Below, in pieces: positions 11,241 through 23,300 of a stretch of DNA of 64,000 bases; the first letter of the stretch is position 1; every line of letters starts with the position of its first letter. The notes beneath the pieces are model-generated. The model saw only the letters and a list, made by a program, of their open reading frames with translations. It was not told the DNA's origin and did not search any database. The stretch spans positions 1,178,001-1,242,000 of the forward strand of contig JBAIAA010000890.1 in assembly GCA_037893245.1 (NCBI GenBank), written 5' to 3'. Both the position numbers and the translations under genes were made by a program. Source of the stretch: Crossaster papposus. Lineage: Eukaryota > Echinodermata > Asteroidea > Velatida > Solasteridae.

Positions 11241-13579
11241 TTGTATGCCCATCAGGCCGAGGAAGGATATGTATACTGTAGCTGAGCACAGCACAAGCAA
11301 GCAAAGAAGCCGTGTACTTCACTATATTAAGCGTGAAGCCAATGTCATACCCTGTAAAGATAAAAAGCAGTCCACTAATAAACAATTAAAAATGCAAAAA
11401 GGCTTATCAGAAGATACCAATTGCACTGACTGTAGCATCAAGGCTTGTTATGATGATGTGTGTGTTTACAAGTACTTTCATTGTTCAGTTAGTGTTGTGG
11501 CTCCAAATATCCTTGGAAACAATCTAGTGATCTAAGCAAGATGTGTGAAGTCTATATTCTGTTTGTATTGTTTATTAATGATTGTATGCAAGTTTACTTC
11601 TTTAATTTAGTCAGTATTGTATTGGTTATCTGAGGTAGCTTCAGTACAAATGCATGCACAAGTTGAATGTATCATTCTATTGAAGACTTCGTTATCATTA
11701 TAATATCCACAATTGCAAACTGCCCTCAGGTTGCAATGACGAGGAGGCTTGCAAACTATCAGAACATAATATAAAGGCACAGTGTACAAGCTTTGTTTTG
11801 TCAACCTGTATGTACTTACCCAAAGTAAGCCGATTTTCTGGAAGTAAACTGCAAGATGGACACTTAAAGAATTAGTACCACCAGACGATGTCCACATGGA
11901 TGTGCTGACTAAAATGAAGATATCGCTCTATGTGCAGATTCACAGTAGGGACTTCAGACTTCATCAAGCAAGTGGAATTACCTGCATGAAAGAGAATTGG
12001 TGATAGCGTCAGGTAAGGGTCATTCCATGAAGTAGAAACACACAGTGTGACATTTTTTTCAAGATTTATTCCTGATGCTTGTCTTGGATTTTAGACAGAT
12101 TTGGGCAAGTTTTGTATCATTCAAACATTTCCTAAGAAATTGTATTTAATGAAAAATGTAGGTCTTGGATGTAACAGTGATACCGCATCTCTTTTACATC
12201 TTTTTGTCATGTTGCAAGATTTGTTGTACATGTATAAACCTTATCTGCTTAGTATTAATTTACTACAAAATGGAACTATTCATGTTTTTATAAGGTTATG
12301 TAGATAAACTACAAGGGATATGTCAACAAATATATTCCAACATAACAAATATCACACCAGGGTACACTACATGTATGTTAAATTGTTTAAAACTACTTAT
12401 TCACTTTATTTCAGATAAGATTAAATACTTAAAGCTTGCATAGGGTCCATTCTGCAATGTAAAACTGTGCAGTGATAGTAGAATTATACGGCCTCACAAC
12501 AGGTTTGGGATTAACCGTGGGACACCGTGTTTAAACTCGCTGAAATGACTCATAACGACGTTACAGACGCTTTGGCATTTATTACTATAACATAAATTGA
12601 CTTGAAAAGATTATACTTATAAAGTACTGAATTTATAATTTTTTACACACCATAAGAGTACATGTTAGGGTAAGGTTTTGGGTAGTGTTAATTTGGTTTA
12701 AAAAACTTTCATCCTTGAAGAAAAAAAGATAAACACCAAATACTATCACCCAAACATGCAACTGGCGGATTTGCTTGGAGTTACTTATATGTACAGGGCT
12801 TTTTTTCAAGTTACTGGTGTAATACATACATGTATATTATATGCAGCTTCTACAAATGGTAAAACAATATGTCATGTACATGTAAATCCAATAACATAAT
12901 TACCCAAACTAAACTTACCTTCACGTGCTGAAGCGCAGCCATGTCTGCAAGATAGAGGGACAAGCAGCAAACTGATGAATTCAGTACTGTAGGTTGTTTT
13001 GACTAAAGTAACATGGTCAACCTTTATTCAAGATAAAGAGAGAGAGCAAGGTTGATGACTTGTACAAGTTATTAAGATCTGTTAAGATCACAACAAATGA
13101 CTACTTCATAATAACATGATATGTCTCAAAAAATACTGTAATTAAGGCTTATTAACTGCACCAAGATTTGACCGAGCAATCTTCCACAACATTCACACTG
13201 CAGGTAATTACATGTATAACCGAAACATACATCTCAAAGTGCTAAAGCACAACCGTGCATGCACGGTTCCCAAAAAAAATTGTGCTGGAAAATTGTACAT
13301 ACCGTAGGCATTTATTAACTGCAGTACTTCGGTAACCCAGCAAACTACTCTACTAGGTCAGCTTAAAGTAAGATGTTGATGATAAAGTTGTGTACACATA
13401 TGTAATTTCCATGGAAGTGGGAAAAAAATGTTCAAAAAGTGTTGTACTCACCTGTCCATTGGATGCTCCAATAACGTCAAGTTGCCAATGGTAGAGACAG
13501 TAAGTAACTGGTTTTTTGGAATGAAGTATTCGTCAGACCTTGATAGGCGAGTTGATCCGACCCCACTTGACGAGTGCAC
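11241..13579 (-). CDS. Partial multi-exon gene, function not recognised
   Basis: Five minus-strand exons with consensus splice sites and compatible phases: 13579-13452, 12944-12919, 11981-11882, 11848-11820 and 11351-11241. Donors include GTGAGT, GTAAGT and GTAAGT; acceptors end in TCAG, GCAG, GCAG, GCAG and ACAG. Translation gives TRLSRSDEYFIPKNQLLTVS and TIGNLTLLEHPMD in the first exon, then STCLMKSEVPTVNLHIERYL, LLPENRLTLG, and a last exon with YDIGFTLNIVKYTASLLACA. The run TASLLACAVLSYSIHIL could be a membrane segment. Continuous phase across five exons argues for a real host gene. Both ends are missing, I cannot name the family, and the donor of the third exon is the weakest call. Confidence 0.45.
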
Positions 13580-13779
13580 CTGACATTTAATGATAACAAT
13601 CAGTTTAATTTGTTATTGGAATACTTATGTAATGTTCGATAATAAAGTAACAATTAGTGACAGGGCATTCATTGGGTAATAATTTATAAACCTTGGTTGA
13701 TGTTTGTGAAGGGTCGTTTAAAACTATTGTAAATAACAGTTTTGTTTAAAGCTTTGCTACAGACATGAACAAAGCTTTC

Positions 13780-14065
13780 TGTGAAGCTTTTCAGGCTTTT
13801 TTGAGGTTTTGCAGTTTTCTATGGGGCTTTAAATTTGCTTGGGACTTGTTTGAAGCTTTGGTTGAGAGTTTTGGCTTGATGACAGTTTTTTTATTGAGAG
13901 TTTGCTTGATAATTTGCTGATAGTTTTGCTTTTTTAGAGTTTGCTTGATATTTTTTTCTTGATTTTGCTTGATACTGTCATTTACTCGAGTTTTCTTGAG
14001 AGTTTGCTTGAAGACAGTTTGCTTGAAGACAGTTTGCTTGAAGACAGTTTCCTTGCTCCACACCA
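13780..14065. repeat. Degenerate 12-15 bp minisatellite (TTTGCTTGAAGACAG)
   Basis: At 14000-14050 the 15-bp unit TTTGCTTGAAGACAG is repeated almost exactly. To the left it decays into GAGTTTGCTTGAT-type and GTTTTGC-type units. It lies 230-500 bp beyond the stop of the Helentron-type frame; such elements often carry internal tandem repeats near an end, so it may belong to that element. The frames it opens (LLEDSLLED and KQTVFKQT) are repeat artefacts. Confidence 0.6.
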
Positions 14066-14291
14066 TCCACATGTTTCCCAAATAATAAACATGTTAGCTG
14101 TTGCATATTATACATGTAGTGCACCGTACAATGTGTTATTGCAGAAGTACATGTATGCAATAGGTAAAATCTGTAGCAATGAGTTGTTTGCTCTCACTGG
14201 CCTGGTTATACCTTGTTATACCTGGATATATCTACTTGTTTTCAGAATTTCTTTGACATTGCACAGATATTGTCTTTTTATTACAATGTGT

Positions 14292-15585
14292 TCACACCGT
14301 TATACAAACCGACTCATGATAACTATAATATGTTGGGACTACTGAAGCATTCACTGAATCCATATTCCTAACATAAACATGATCAATCAAAGTTCCACCC
14401 TCAGTTGTTGACTCAGTCACAATCTGTTTGTAGCCATGACCTTCAATTAGCTTTTGAATATGTGAAGAATGTTTCAGAATGTCTTCGTTAAAATCACCCA
14501 TGATAATACATCTATTAGACACTTTGTGAAGTTCATCAAGCAAAATTTTAAGATTACCAATAAATTCATTTATGCAGTATGATGCTGGACGATAAATAAC
14601 TACTACAGAGCATGATATCTCGCTGGTTATCTGGAATGCAATATATTCAACATTCTGCACTGATATCATAAGCCTACTGAAAGCTCTGTTTCTTCTTCCA
14701 TATACACTGACGCCTCCGTGACACTGCTGCTTTAACACTTTTGTTAATTTAGTGGAATTATTGTAGCAAGCACTTCTGATCTGATGATAAGGTTTAAATT
14801 CAGTTAATTCTGTATCATAGTACAGCTCATCATCAATCCATGTCTCAGTAAGACAGATGAAATCTGAATTAATCATTTCATTATTAAATGTCAAATCCAT
14901 ATAATGCTCCTTTAATCCCTGGATATTATGCATCATTATAACAGTCGAATTGGATTTTACTTTTGTTGACTTTGTCTCATTAATAAATGCTGGCATACTT
15001 TTCAATGATTCTGACACTGCCTTATTGCAGTAAATATATTTTTCATCAAAACCTTCAATGACTAGGCCACTCATAGATGTTACTCTGCTCAGTGCAACAT
15101 AAGCTTGTCCACATGAAAAAATGCGTTTCAGAGAAACAACTGCTCTGTCTGTTGTCATTCCTTGTACTTTGTGAACTGTACATGCCCAGGCTAATTTTAA
15201 GGGAAACTGTTGTCTAACACACTGTTTTGTGACATTTTCTTCCTCCTTTTGAATTGGAACTGTGTCTTCTTTATTTGATGATTTAAATTTGTTTTTTAAC
15301 TTATATCCAACATCCTTATTATCAAACTCAACTTCAATGCACTTTGGCCACGAATTATCAGGCAACATATTTATTGCACGCACAATGCCAAATACTCCAT
15401 TTACAAGTCCGTCTGAAATGTCAATATTTTTAGTTAACATTACTCGAGCACCAACACCAAGCCACAATGATTCAGGCAAGTTTGTGTACATGGATTTTTT
15501 ATAAACTTTTACCTTTGCTTTACCTTTGCATGAATCCTTTCGCAAATCCTTTGCAACAATACATGTGCAATCAGGCCCGTAAGAC
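14292..15585 (-). pseudogene. Helentron-type fragment: PIF1 helicase C-terminus fused to endonuclease
   Basis: The minus-strand frame encodes the last part of a PIF1-type helicase joined to an apurinic-like endonuclease, the arrangement of Helentron Rep/helicase proteins. Helicase motifs are [20 protein letters not shown] (about residue 70), [11 protein letters not shown] (motif V) and [12 protein letters not shown] (motif VI). The endonuclease follows from about residue 245: HNIQGL, CLTETW, YRPAS, IMGDFN, LIDHVYV and SYHESV, so its catalytic motifs look complete. A full protein would add Rep (HUH) and the helicase N-terminus; here these are missing, and sequence before about 15585 is low-complexity. 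The first ~25 codons of the open frame (to 15662) are therefore probably not coding. It lies inside an apparent intron of the 11-18 kb gene. No terminus was found. Confidence 0.8.
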
Positions 15586-15589
15586 ACTT

Positions 15590-17734
15590 TTTTCAAAGGG
15601 GGGGCGTTTTCAACAACAACAAAAAAGTCAAAAAAAAAATTTCCCTTCGGAAACACGCTCATTCTCTTATTTTAATGTTCCATTATGGTGTCATAGTTTA
15701 CCTTTCTTGTTGGTCGACGCACAGAAATACCGGAAGTAGTTTTTGACATGATTCTACAACAATCTTATTCTTAACAACCTTCCACCACCAGTCCGTTGAC
15801 GAGTTGCAGCGTGTGATCACGTGACAAAACATGGTCACGTGTGTAAATAAGTGTACAAGGAAATGAGAAAACACCGTTTATTTCCCTTCTATCCTTTTAA
15901 TTCCAAGTCGTGATTTGCATAAATAGACTAAGTAACACCGTTATGTCAGATTATTGTTTCAAAACCATGTCTTAATCAGTACTAAAAATCCGGGTTAAAA
16001 ATCAACTGTCGTAGCAACACTAAAGCACATGTCCGTTCGTGCATAATAAGTATGCGCAGTAGTCTGTTTGCGCATTAATGACGTCAGCCTAGCCCTTAGT
16101 TGGAACTTTGAGGAACATTGTAGCAAATGCATAAATGGTGTTAGGAAGTTACAATGGATCAAACTGTAGAGACTACTACAAACTGTAGTTGCTTAAGTCA
16201 ATTAGGTTGTTTCTCTCTCTGCTTTGAGTACTCATGTACAACCACAGACTTGGCTTTAATAAGTCTATCACACATAAGACGTCACATGACATCGATATCC
16301 CACACACATTCGCACTCGGAAAACAACAAGTACAAATATCCTAACATGGAAACCCCGGCCATCTCGTTTGTTTAAACAAATAAAAACCTGAACGCACATC
16401 AGCAAATCTGTAATTTGGAACACAAATAACCCGCAGACGGGATTATTCCACCTACAATACATTATAACATTTGAAACAAACCAGCCACAACGTAGCCGCT
16501 ATACTCATAAACAAAGGGCCGACCAAAACATATTTGTCCAAATACCGCACACGGTTTGACCATATGTTTCTTTTTCAAACACCAAAAAAACCGTCTCTTT
16601 CCATCACCGCACACGGTTAGATGTTTTGATTTTTTCTTAAACAACTATCAAAAGATAGAAGAAAAAATTATCTAAAAGCCCATACCTCATTTAACTATTT
16701 TCCAAAATAGGAAAATATAAATAATGGCTTTTTCAAACAAAAAACAAACACACTTTTAGCCCAAATCCACAACATGAGTTCACAACCCATGCTCTGTTTT
16801 CCGCTCTATCGCATCCGAGCACCCATTGGATAATAAGATGACCAATCACAACACGGTATCATCCACCGGGCCACGCCGTTTTGCACGCTACCCATCTTAC
16901 GTACGCAAACTGTACATATATACCCCAGAGCCTCAACAAAACCAGGGAAACATCCCTCCTAAAACATCTCATCAACCAAAACAAACCAAACGGTTTTTCT
17001 TGCCTACAATGTGCCCCACAATCCGAATATATTCATTATATTCATATACAATTTCCGCATAGGAAAGCCATGGCAAGAAATAAACCGAAAAAAGGTAACA
17101 ATGAGATCACTTAACCAACAAATATCAAACCTCTTCTCTGGCAAATGCGAACGCAAAAACGCCAATTCCAATCAGCAACCGAGCCATAAACAACCGGACC
17201 GTAACAATTAAAACACCAAGCAGTAAAAAAACACAGTTGTAACCCAACATACTGCTCTCTATACAAGAGAAATAATACGGACCCAATATAAATAATATGG
17301 CTAAGTTCCAAATACCTGGAATTCACGTTCATTGATTGTAACCACACCAAACCCACACACCTTGCGAGTTAGACCCGATTCCTTACCATGGAATCACCTA
17401 CCTGCAACTGACGAGTGTCATAACAGTAAAGACACGAAAGCACTGCTATTGCTAACACAAGAGAATTTGCGATTACAATTCTCCCCTCGCACCCCAAATA
17501 AAATCACATTTGATTTATCTTATACCATACGGTCATCTAGTCTTTAGTGTTCGCCCACTCCATTTATTTCGGACATAACGGGCCTAGACTATTTCGTGCT
17601 TAAATTAAGCCATACAAGTCACAGAGAGAGGAATGTCACTGGATGGGAAAGCGCCATCATTCTCTTAACCAAAAACGCAATTTTTACCTTAAAAAAAAAA
17701 AAAAAAAAAAAAAGATTTTCAAAGGGGGGGCGTT
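15590..17734. other. Stretch bounded by a 19-bp direct repeat
   Basis: TTTTCAAAGGGGGGGCGTT occurs exactly at 15590-15608 and 17716-17734, in the same orientation, and both are soon followed by CAAC. Sequence between has no gene I recognise; frames of 60-80 codons look random. The repeats may be ends of the same element family or borders of an inserted segment. A 22-bp poly-A precedes the second copy. Confidence 0.35.
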
Positions 17735-17754
17735 CGCAACCGTCGCCCCCCCCC

Positions 17755-17935
17755 ATCTGACGGGCCTGATAGATCTGAATCGCATAGTTCTGAATCTCAT
17801 TGCCGTCACATTTGTCATAGTTCTCATGTCTATACATCTCATAGTTCTCATGGCTTTAAATCTCATAGTTTGCATAGTTTGGAATCTTATATAGCGCATA
17901 GCCCTGCCGGGTATACAGCGCATAGCCCTGCCGGG
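17755..17935. repeat. Short CTCATAGTT-type tandem repeat
   Basis: Degenerate repeats of TCTCATAGTTCTCATG-like units are followed by two copies of AGCGCATAGCCCTGCCGGGTA. Frames rich in Met-Arg on the minus strand are artefacts of this repeat. Confidence 0.6.
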
Positions 17936-17938
17936 TAC

Positions 17939-17996
17939 CTGCAACATTCCAAGATTGTTCTGCAGAGGTAGCCTTCTCATCATGTACAGTCAGAGT
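17939..17996 (-). CDS. Possible upstream exon of the 11-18 kb gene
   Basis: A minus-strand segment with acceptor TTTTGCAG and donor CAG/GTACCC encodes TLTVHDEKATSAEQSWNVA in phase 0. It ends in phase 1, while the next recognised exon (13579) starts in phase 0, so another exon would be needed between them. Weak call, kept because the splice sites and codons look good. Confidence 0.25.
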
Positions 17997-17999
17997 CTG

Positions 18000-19755
18000 C
18001 AAAACAAAAATCAATTAGTCAATGAAAAGCAAATAATAATTGAGGTACTTTATGATCCTGCTTTCATTAAGTATTAGGAACATTTTGACCCGACTTAGCA
18101 CCACAACTACATGTACTTTTGTAAATTTCTAAAAATGAGTCTTGATCCGAGTGTGACGCATCATTGTTTGACTTCTTTCATTATTTTTTGTTCAAAATGA
18201 CAGCATGCAAGAAAGAAACATTTCACTGAAAGTATAAAGTCATTATTTATATATATTTACATAAAGTAAGGTTTTACCAAAATTTGTTTGGTTACTTTTT
18301 GGATAGTTGTAAAGGGTATACTTTCCTTAAAACTGACTTTCCACTTCAATTTGCCTTATAACTTCTTCGCAAATTAACCACAAAAAAATACTTTCATTCC
18401 ATATCACACACACACACAGTCACGTGAACCACATAACGACCGAGGATCTCCGCTTGAATTATTAAAACATTTGATTAAAGTTCTATCTCCTAGCAGCAAA
18501 CCAAACAATTGACATGTTTCTAATGCTGGTTTATAACATGTTTACACAAACAAATGTGGTCCATGTAGCTGTATATACTTTGTATTCATTATGAATAGTA
18601 ATCGTGTAACCCCCATTTTTTTTTTTATTCCAGCAAAAATTTTCCTTACACTTTACAGCATTATTTCAAAGTGACTTTTGAAGCCTAAAGTTTTTTTTCT
18701 CTTTAGATTCACCCATATTAAATAACAATTTTGGTTGTTAAAAACACACTACATGTACATCTACATGTACATTTACTTGTACACTACTGTACAAGGATAA
18801 TTAAAAAGCTTTTCAGATCCTTTATTCAAATCTGAACACGTTACAATCTCCAGTTTCGAAATCCCAGAAGAATCAAAATGTCATTGATTAAAAATTCTTT
18901 TCACAATCACTGAAAATTCTTTGTCTGTATTTGCTAAACATGTTCACAATATTACAACAATTATCAATGGCACACGAAACTTCTACTTGTTCAAAAATCA
19001 GTCTAATCCTACAAAAAAATCTAAAGTTGCCACCATGCACCACGTCTCTTTTGTTATGTAAATTTTTGTTATGTACATTTCAAGAATCTTGGCAGTTCCT
19101 AGTTTTAATATTGTCCTCATTTTGGTTTTTTTTGCTTACAAATCACATGTCAGAAATCAATGTCGTTATCATTTTAAAAAAAAACCACCAAAACAAGATA
19201 AAATACACAATTGTGAAAGTATACGTACGGTGTACTACTACTGCTAGCAATGTCACTGACAAATTGTAGACAAATCTCAATCGAGGACGTCGTCGATTCT
19301 AACCCTAACCCCAATAAACACCATAAACAAACGCATGTGCACCCCTACACTATGTACATAAGTATACATACACGTATACACATGATCGATGATGATCCAA
19401 CCATGGAGAAATAAAATAAGTGACTTATTTCTCCATGATCCAACCATTTGAACACATACACGACACAACTAAATTTACATGTAAATGTTTTCAAACATGA
19501 CTGGCACTAACAAAACTTCCATCTTTATATTCTCTAGTATACTTAATTCCTCAACACTCAATGTTAAACTAATCAAAACAAACCATAAATTCAACAACAA
19601 AATCTTTATGCTCCAACACATCAATTGGCGGTATATTTAGCACGCTGAAACATGTACTCGATCGATCGTAAAGCTAGTCTCCGCCAACCTCGTCCCCAAG
19701 ACTTACTTTATTTCCAATTAACCTCGTTTGAGATCGAGACCCGAGCTAGCTGAGA
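18000..19755. other. AT-rich stretch, no gene seen
   Basis: Frames here are random-looking. A small hairpin (ATGGAGAAATAA ... TTATTTCTCCAT) lies at about 19404-19434. A block at 19268-19345 with TCTAACCCTAACCCC recurs near 62419-62520, so it belongs to a dispersed repeat. Confidence 0.4.
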
Positions 19756-19758
19756 GCA

Positions 19759-20008
19759 TGGCCCAATTTATTGGCTTTGCTAACCACAGAATTCCGCGCT
19801 TACGGTCACGTACCATTTTCCGCTAAAAATTATTTGCTTACCATGTACTATGTAAGCACAGAATCCTTAGTTACGGGATGTACGCATGCTCAAAGACCAA
19901 AATTTCTCGCTAACGCGAGAAATACGTTTACCGTAAGCACCGAATTTTCTGCTATAGTAAGCAGGGATTTTTCGCTAACGATAAGCAGAGCCAAGAAATT
20001 GGGCCCTA
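19759..20008. mobile_element. MITE with GGCCCAATTT ends
   Basis: The left end reads GGCCCAATTTATTGGCTTTG and the right end is its near reverse complement (CAGAGCCAAGAAATTGGGCC). The inside holds several GTAAGCA(C/G)-type words in both orientations, such as GTAAGCACAGAAT. No clear target duplication was found. It sits 300 bp upstream of the RPA-like gene. Confidence 0.55.
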
Positions 20009-20311
20009 GCCGGGCGCGTGCACGCGCCCAAATCCAATACATAATGGTGCTACGTGCGGGTGCGGCGCACTGACCTCTATACCTCTATGTTGAGGTCAGT
20101 GGTGCGGCGCCGGCCGGCTGGCCGGCTGGCCGGCTAGCCGTGCCTATTTGCAGAGATTGGGCTCCAAACCCACCTGAACCTGCGCGCATATAGCCTGTCG
20201 CTGAGCTGTGTAGAATTCCCACGTGTGTGTACGTACGTGTATTACAGTTAATCAATACACTACATGCGATTCCGATCACCTTACAAGATATACATTTAAT
20301 TGTATGTCAAC
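20009..20311 (+). promoter_or_regulatory. CpG-rich upstream region of the RPA-like gene
   Basis: A locally GC- and CpG-rich patch just before the ATG, unlike the AT-rich surroundings. It holds a hairpin (CTGACCTC ... GAGGTCAG, about 20070-20099), a run of GGCCGGCT units at 20108-20135, and CACGTG at 20220. No TATA box is evident. Promoter role is inferred from position and composition. Confidence 0.4.
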
Positions 20312-23300
20312 ATGGAAACCATAAGCAATGTTATCCGCCAGCGAGGAACAGGGCCGTACGTGAAAACAATTCGAGGCAACATCATCAAATATCGAGCTCG
20401 AGAAAAGTTTGTAGAAATCAGTCTTGCAGACTCCACAGCATGTATTAGGGTTATTGCGTACGACAACGTGCTCTCTGATTTCAAAGTAGGGGACACCATC
20501 TTACTCAAGAATTATGAAAGAGGTAGGGTTAACAGTACACTACTGGTGAACAAAAAGTCGGTCATCTATGAAAGCCCTCCACTGAGAAACGACATCCCCG
20601 CAGACATAGTGACTGCAGCAGAGCAGCTAGTAGATCCGCCGGAACCGCCAGTCCTTGCTATAGCCGATGTGTTAGACCTGGCTGAAAAAAAGACCATAAG
20701 TGTACAGGGAGTGGTGACTCAGGTAAACACATAACCCGTACTATATAACTTATCTACACTGCTACAGACATTTCCTTTTCTTAATATCCCCACTAAATAT
20801 TTCCGAAACAAATCTCAGACCTTGTGCACAAACCTAATGAGCCATGAAGTTTCAAACTTTAGTAGTAGTATACTCCAAGATATAACTGTACACGTTTACA
20901 ACAAAAGAAAAATTGTCAACGCCTTTTTTTGTATTAAGTGTTTGAAATTTAAACAAAATATGTACATGTACACTTTGTAATACAGGACGAAACACCGAAA
21001 TCCGCTGGCCCCCAACAGATGGTGCGTAACATCAACGTCAAAGATGAAACTGGCACAGTGCAAGTGGCATTATGGAACAACAAGACAACAAGCCCTGTGA
21101 AAACAGGGGACAGGGTTAAGCTAACAAATGTAACATGTAAACACAACACCTATCTACAACAGATGAGTCTCAATTCGACATCAAAGACGGAAATCCAGGT
21201 CAGTGCAAACTCCATGTATACATTTATATGCAGACATTTTTACAGTTGTCTGTTTGGTTGTCTGGCCTTCATGTCTTTTGACATCAACACATGCACCATG
21301 ACCATGCCTAACATTTTGATACACACATTATTACGGTTTTCCTTGGAATTATGAGATGCTACCCTAAGTGGACACCTCATCGTGGTATCGCAGTTCAGCA
21401 TACACGTACTTGTCAAGTTGTCTTGTAGAAGCTTATAAGATAATACACACACACACAACATGGAATATTGGTAAATTTGTAACTGTTCGCAAACTGGTGA
21501 CTTTGTAAGCAAAATTTTTAAAAAGGGAAAATTTATAAACACTTGTTCCAAAAATACAAAGAATGTTTTGGTTATATATGTTACTTGTTATTTTTTTTTT
21601 TTTTAATAACATACAGCTTGGACGATACTGCTTTTTTTCATCCACGATATATCGTCAAAACCACAGTGCCAACAACCACAGAAATACTCTCACAAAGTAC
21701 ATCGCATGCGCCTTATAAACAAATAAACATAATGCTACCAACCGTGGGAGCTAGCCGGAGCTGGAGAGAACCTGCAGCTCTGGCCTACTAGTAAATCACA
21801 TCACAAAGGATTAATGCCGACCGAAACCGCAGTATTGTTTTTTATTGTTCAACCAAAGAAACAACCAAACCCCAACCGCCAAGCCAATAAGATTCGTTGT
21901 CCGCTTCAGGAACACTACATTTCTAGCCAACCACGCACATTGTATTTGATAATAAACCATCTCATAAAAAAGAAACAGTCCAATCATGTCCTTCTAACAA
22001 TTTCTCTTTTTCTTTGGGTGTAATTGTATGCCACAAAGAGACATTTCCCAGCCTATTAAAATTCCAAAATAATGATAGGCAACATGTTGGCCGGCTTGCT
22101 TATTTATACAATTGTAATACATTTTGTAGGTCTGCTGTCAATCATTGTCTAGATTTCTCGCCCCTACTTATAATATATTCGTATTAAATTTCCCCCTTAA
22201 ATCTGTTGGAGCTCAAAATATTAGGTGTTTAAGGTTCCGTTTCTTTTCTTTTCCTTTAAAAAAACAAAAACAATGCAACCAGAAATAAATGTTATTAAAT
22301 AAACCTGAAAATTATTTCGCTAGCCTCGTAATTTATTGGTCAGGTGTATAATGATTTTATTAGATACCAGGAAAACCAAGAATAAATCGTATTATTAATC
22401 ACCCCTGAAATCGGTTGGTGAAATGTTAGGAGTTCAGACAAATAAGTCTTTAAGTACCCTTTCCTTTTTTTCTCTATAAAAACAAGAATAATTCTCCCGT
22501 GGTTTTACTTTATTCCTCTTGCACTATAAAGCGTTTATTATGTAAAATTACACAACGGAACCATTATAAATAAAAAAAATGTAACGAGCTCTTACAATTT
22601 CCACGAAATAGATCGTTTTTGTTAAAGACAAGAAAAACGAAAAATAAATCGTATTAAATTTCCCCCTTAAATCTGTTGGAAAAATGTTTAGGAGTTCAAA
22701 ATATTAGGTGTTAAGGTTCCGTTTATTATTTGTTTTCTTCCTTTTTAAAAAACAATGAAACCAGAAATAAAAATTATTAAATAAACCTGGATTTTTGTTC
22801 TCGCTAGCCTCGTAATTTAATGGTCAGGTGTATGTCGATGTTATTAGATATCAGAAAAACCAAGAATAAATCGTATTATTATTTACTCCTTATATTGTTG
22901 AAGAAATTTTAAAAGTTCATTCAAATAAGTCTTTATGTACCCTTTCTCTTTTTTGTCTATAGAAACAAGGGCAACTACATAATTAACCCTATGAATATTT
23001 TTAGGATTAGGATTTCGTAAATAAACAGACTCGGGTTTTTAACACCTTTTTATTTGTACATCTTAATACAATTTGTAAATCGGTACGGCAAACTTTTGCG
23101 AAAGTACTTACAGCCAATGTAATGACCATCGGCTGTGTCTAGAGATAAATAAATTCACTCGAAGAATACACCGACCAACGCCTTTTCAATAAATTAGGAA
23201 TCTGCCAGCGCCAGGCGAGAGTGTAAGTAAATACAATGTTATCTTTGTTGGAGATAAGCGAGCCAGGGCCGGGACAACATTCTTTGAGTAGCAGAGAACG

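Noticed and set aside
13791-14345. Frames with SLLEDSLLED and KQTVFKQTVFKQT repeats
   Set aside because: These come from the 15-bp minisatellite and are not protein repeats under selection.
14292-15662. A complete 456-residue protein starting at the first Met
   Set aside because: The first ~25 residues come from low-complexity sequence and the helicase lacks its Walker motifs, so this is a truncated element.
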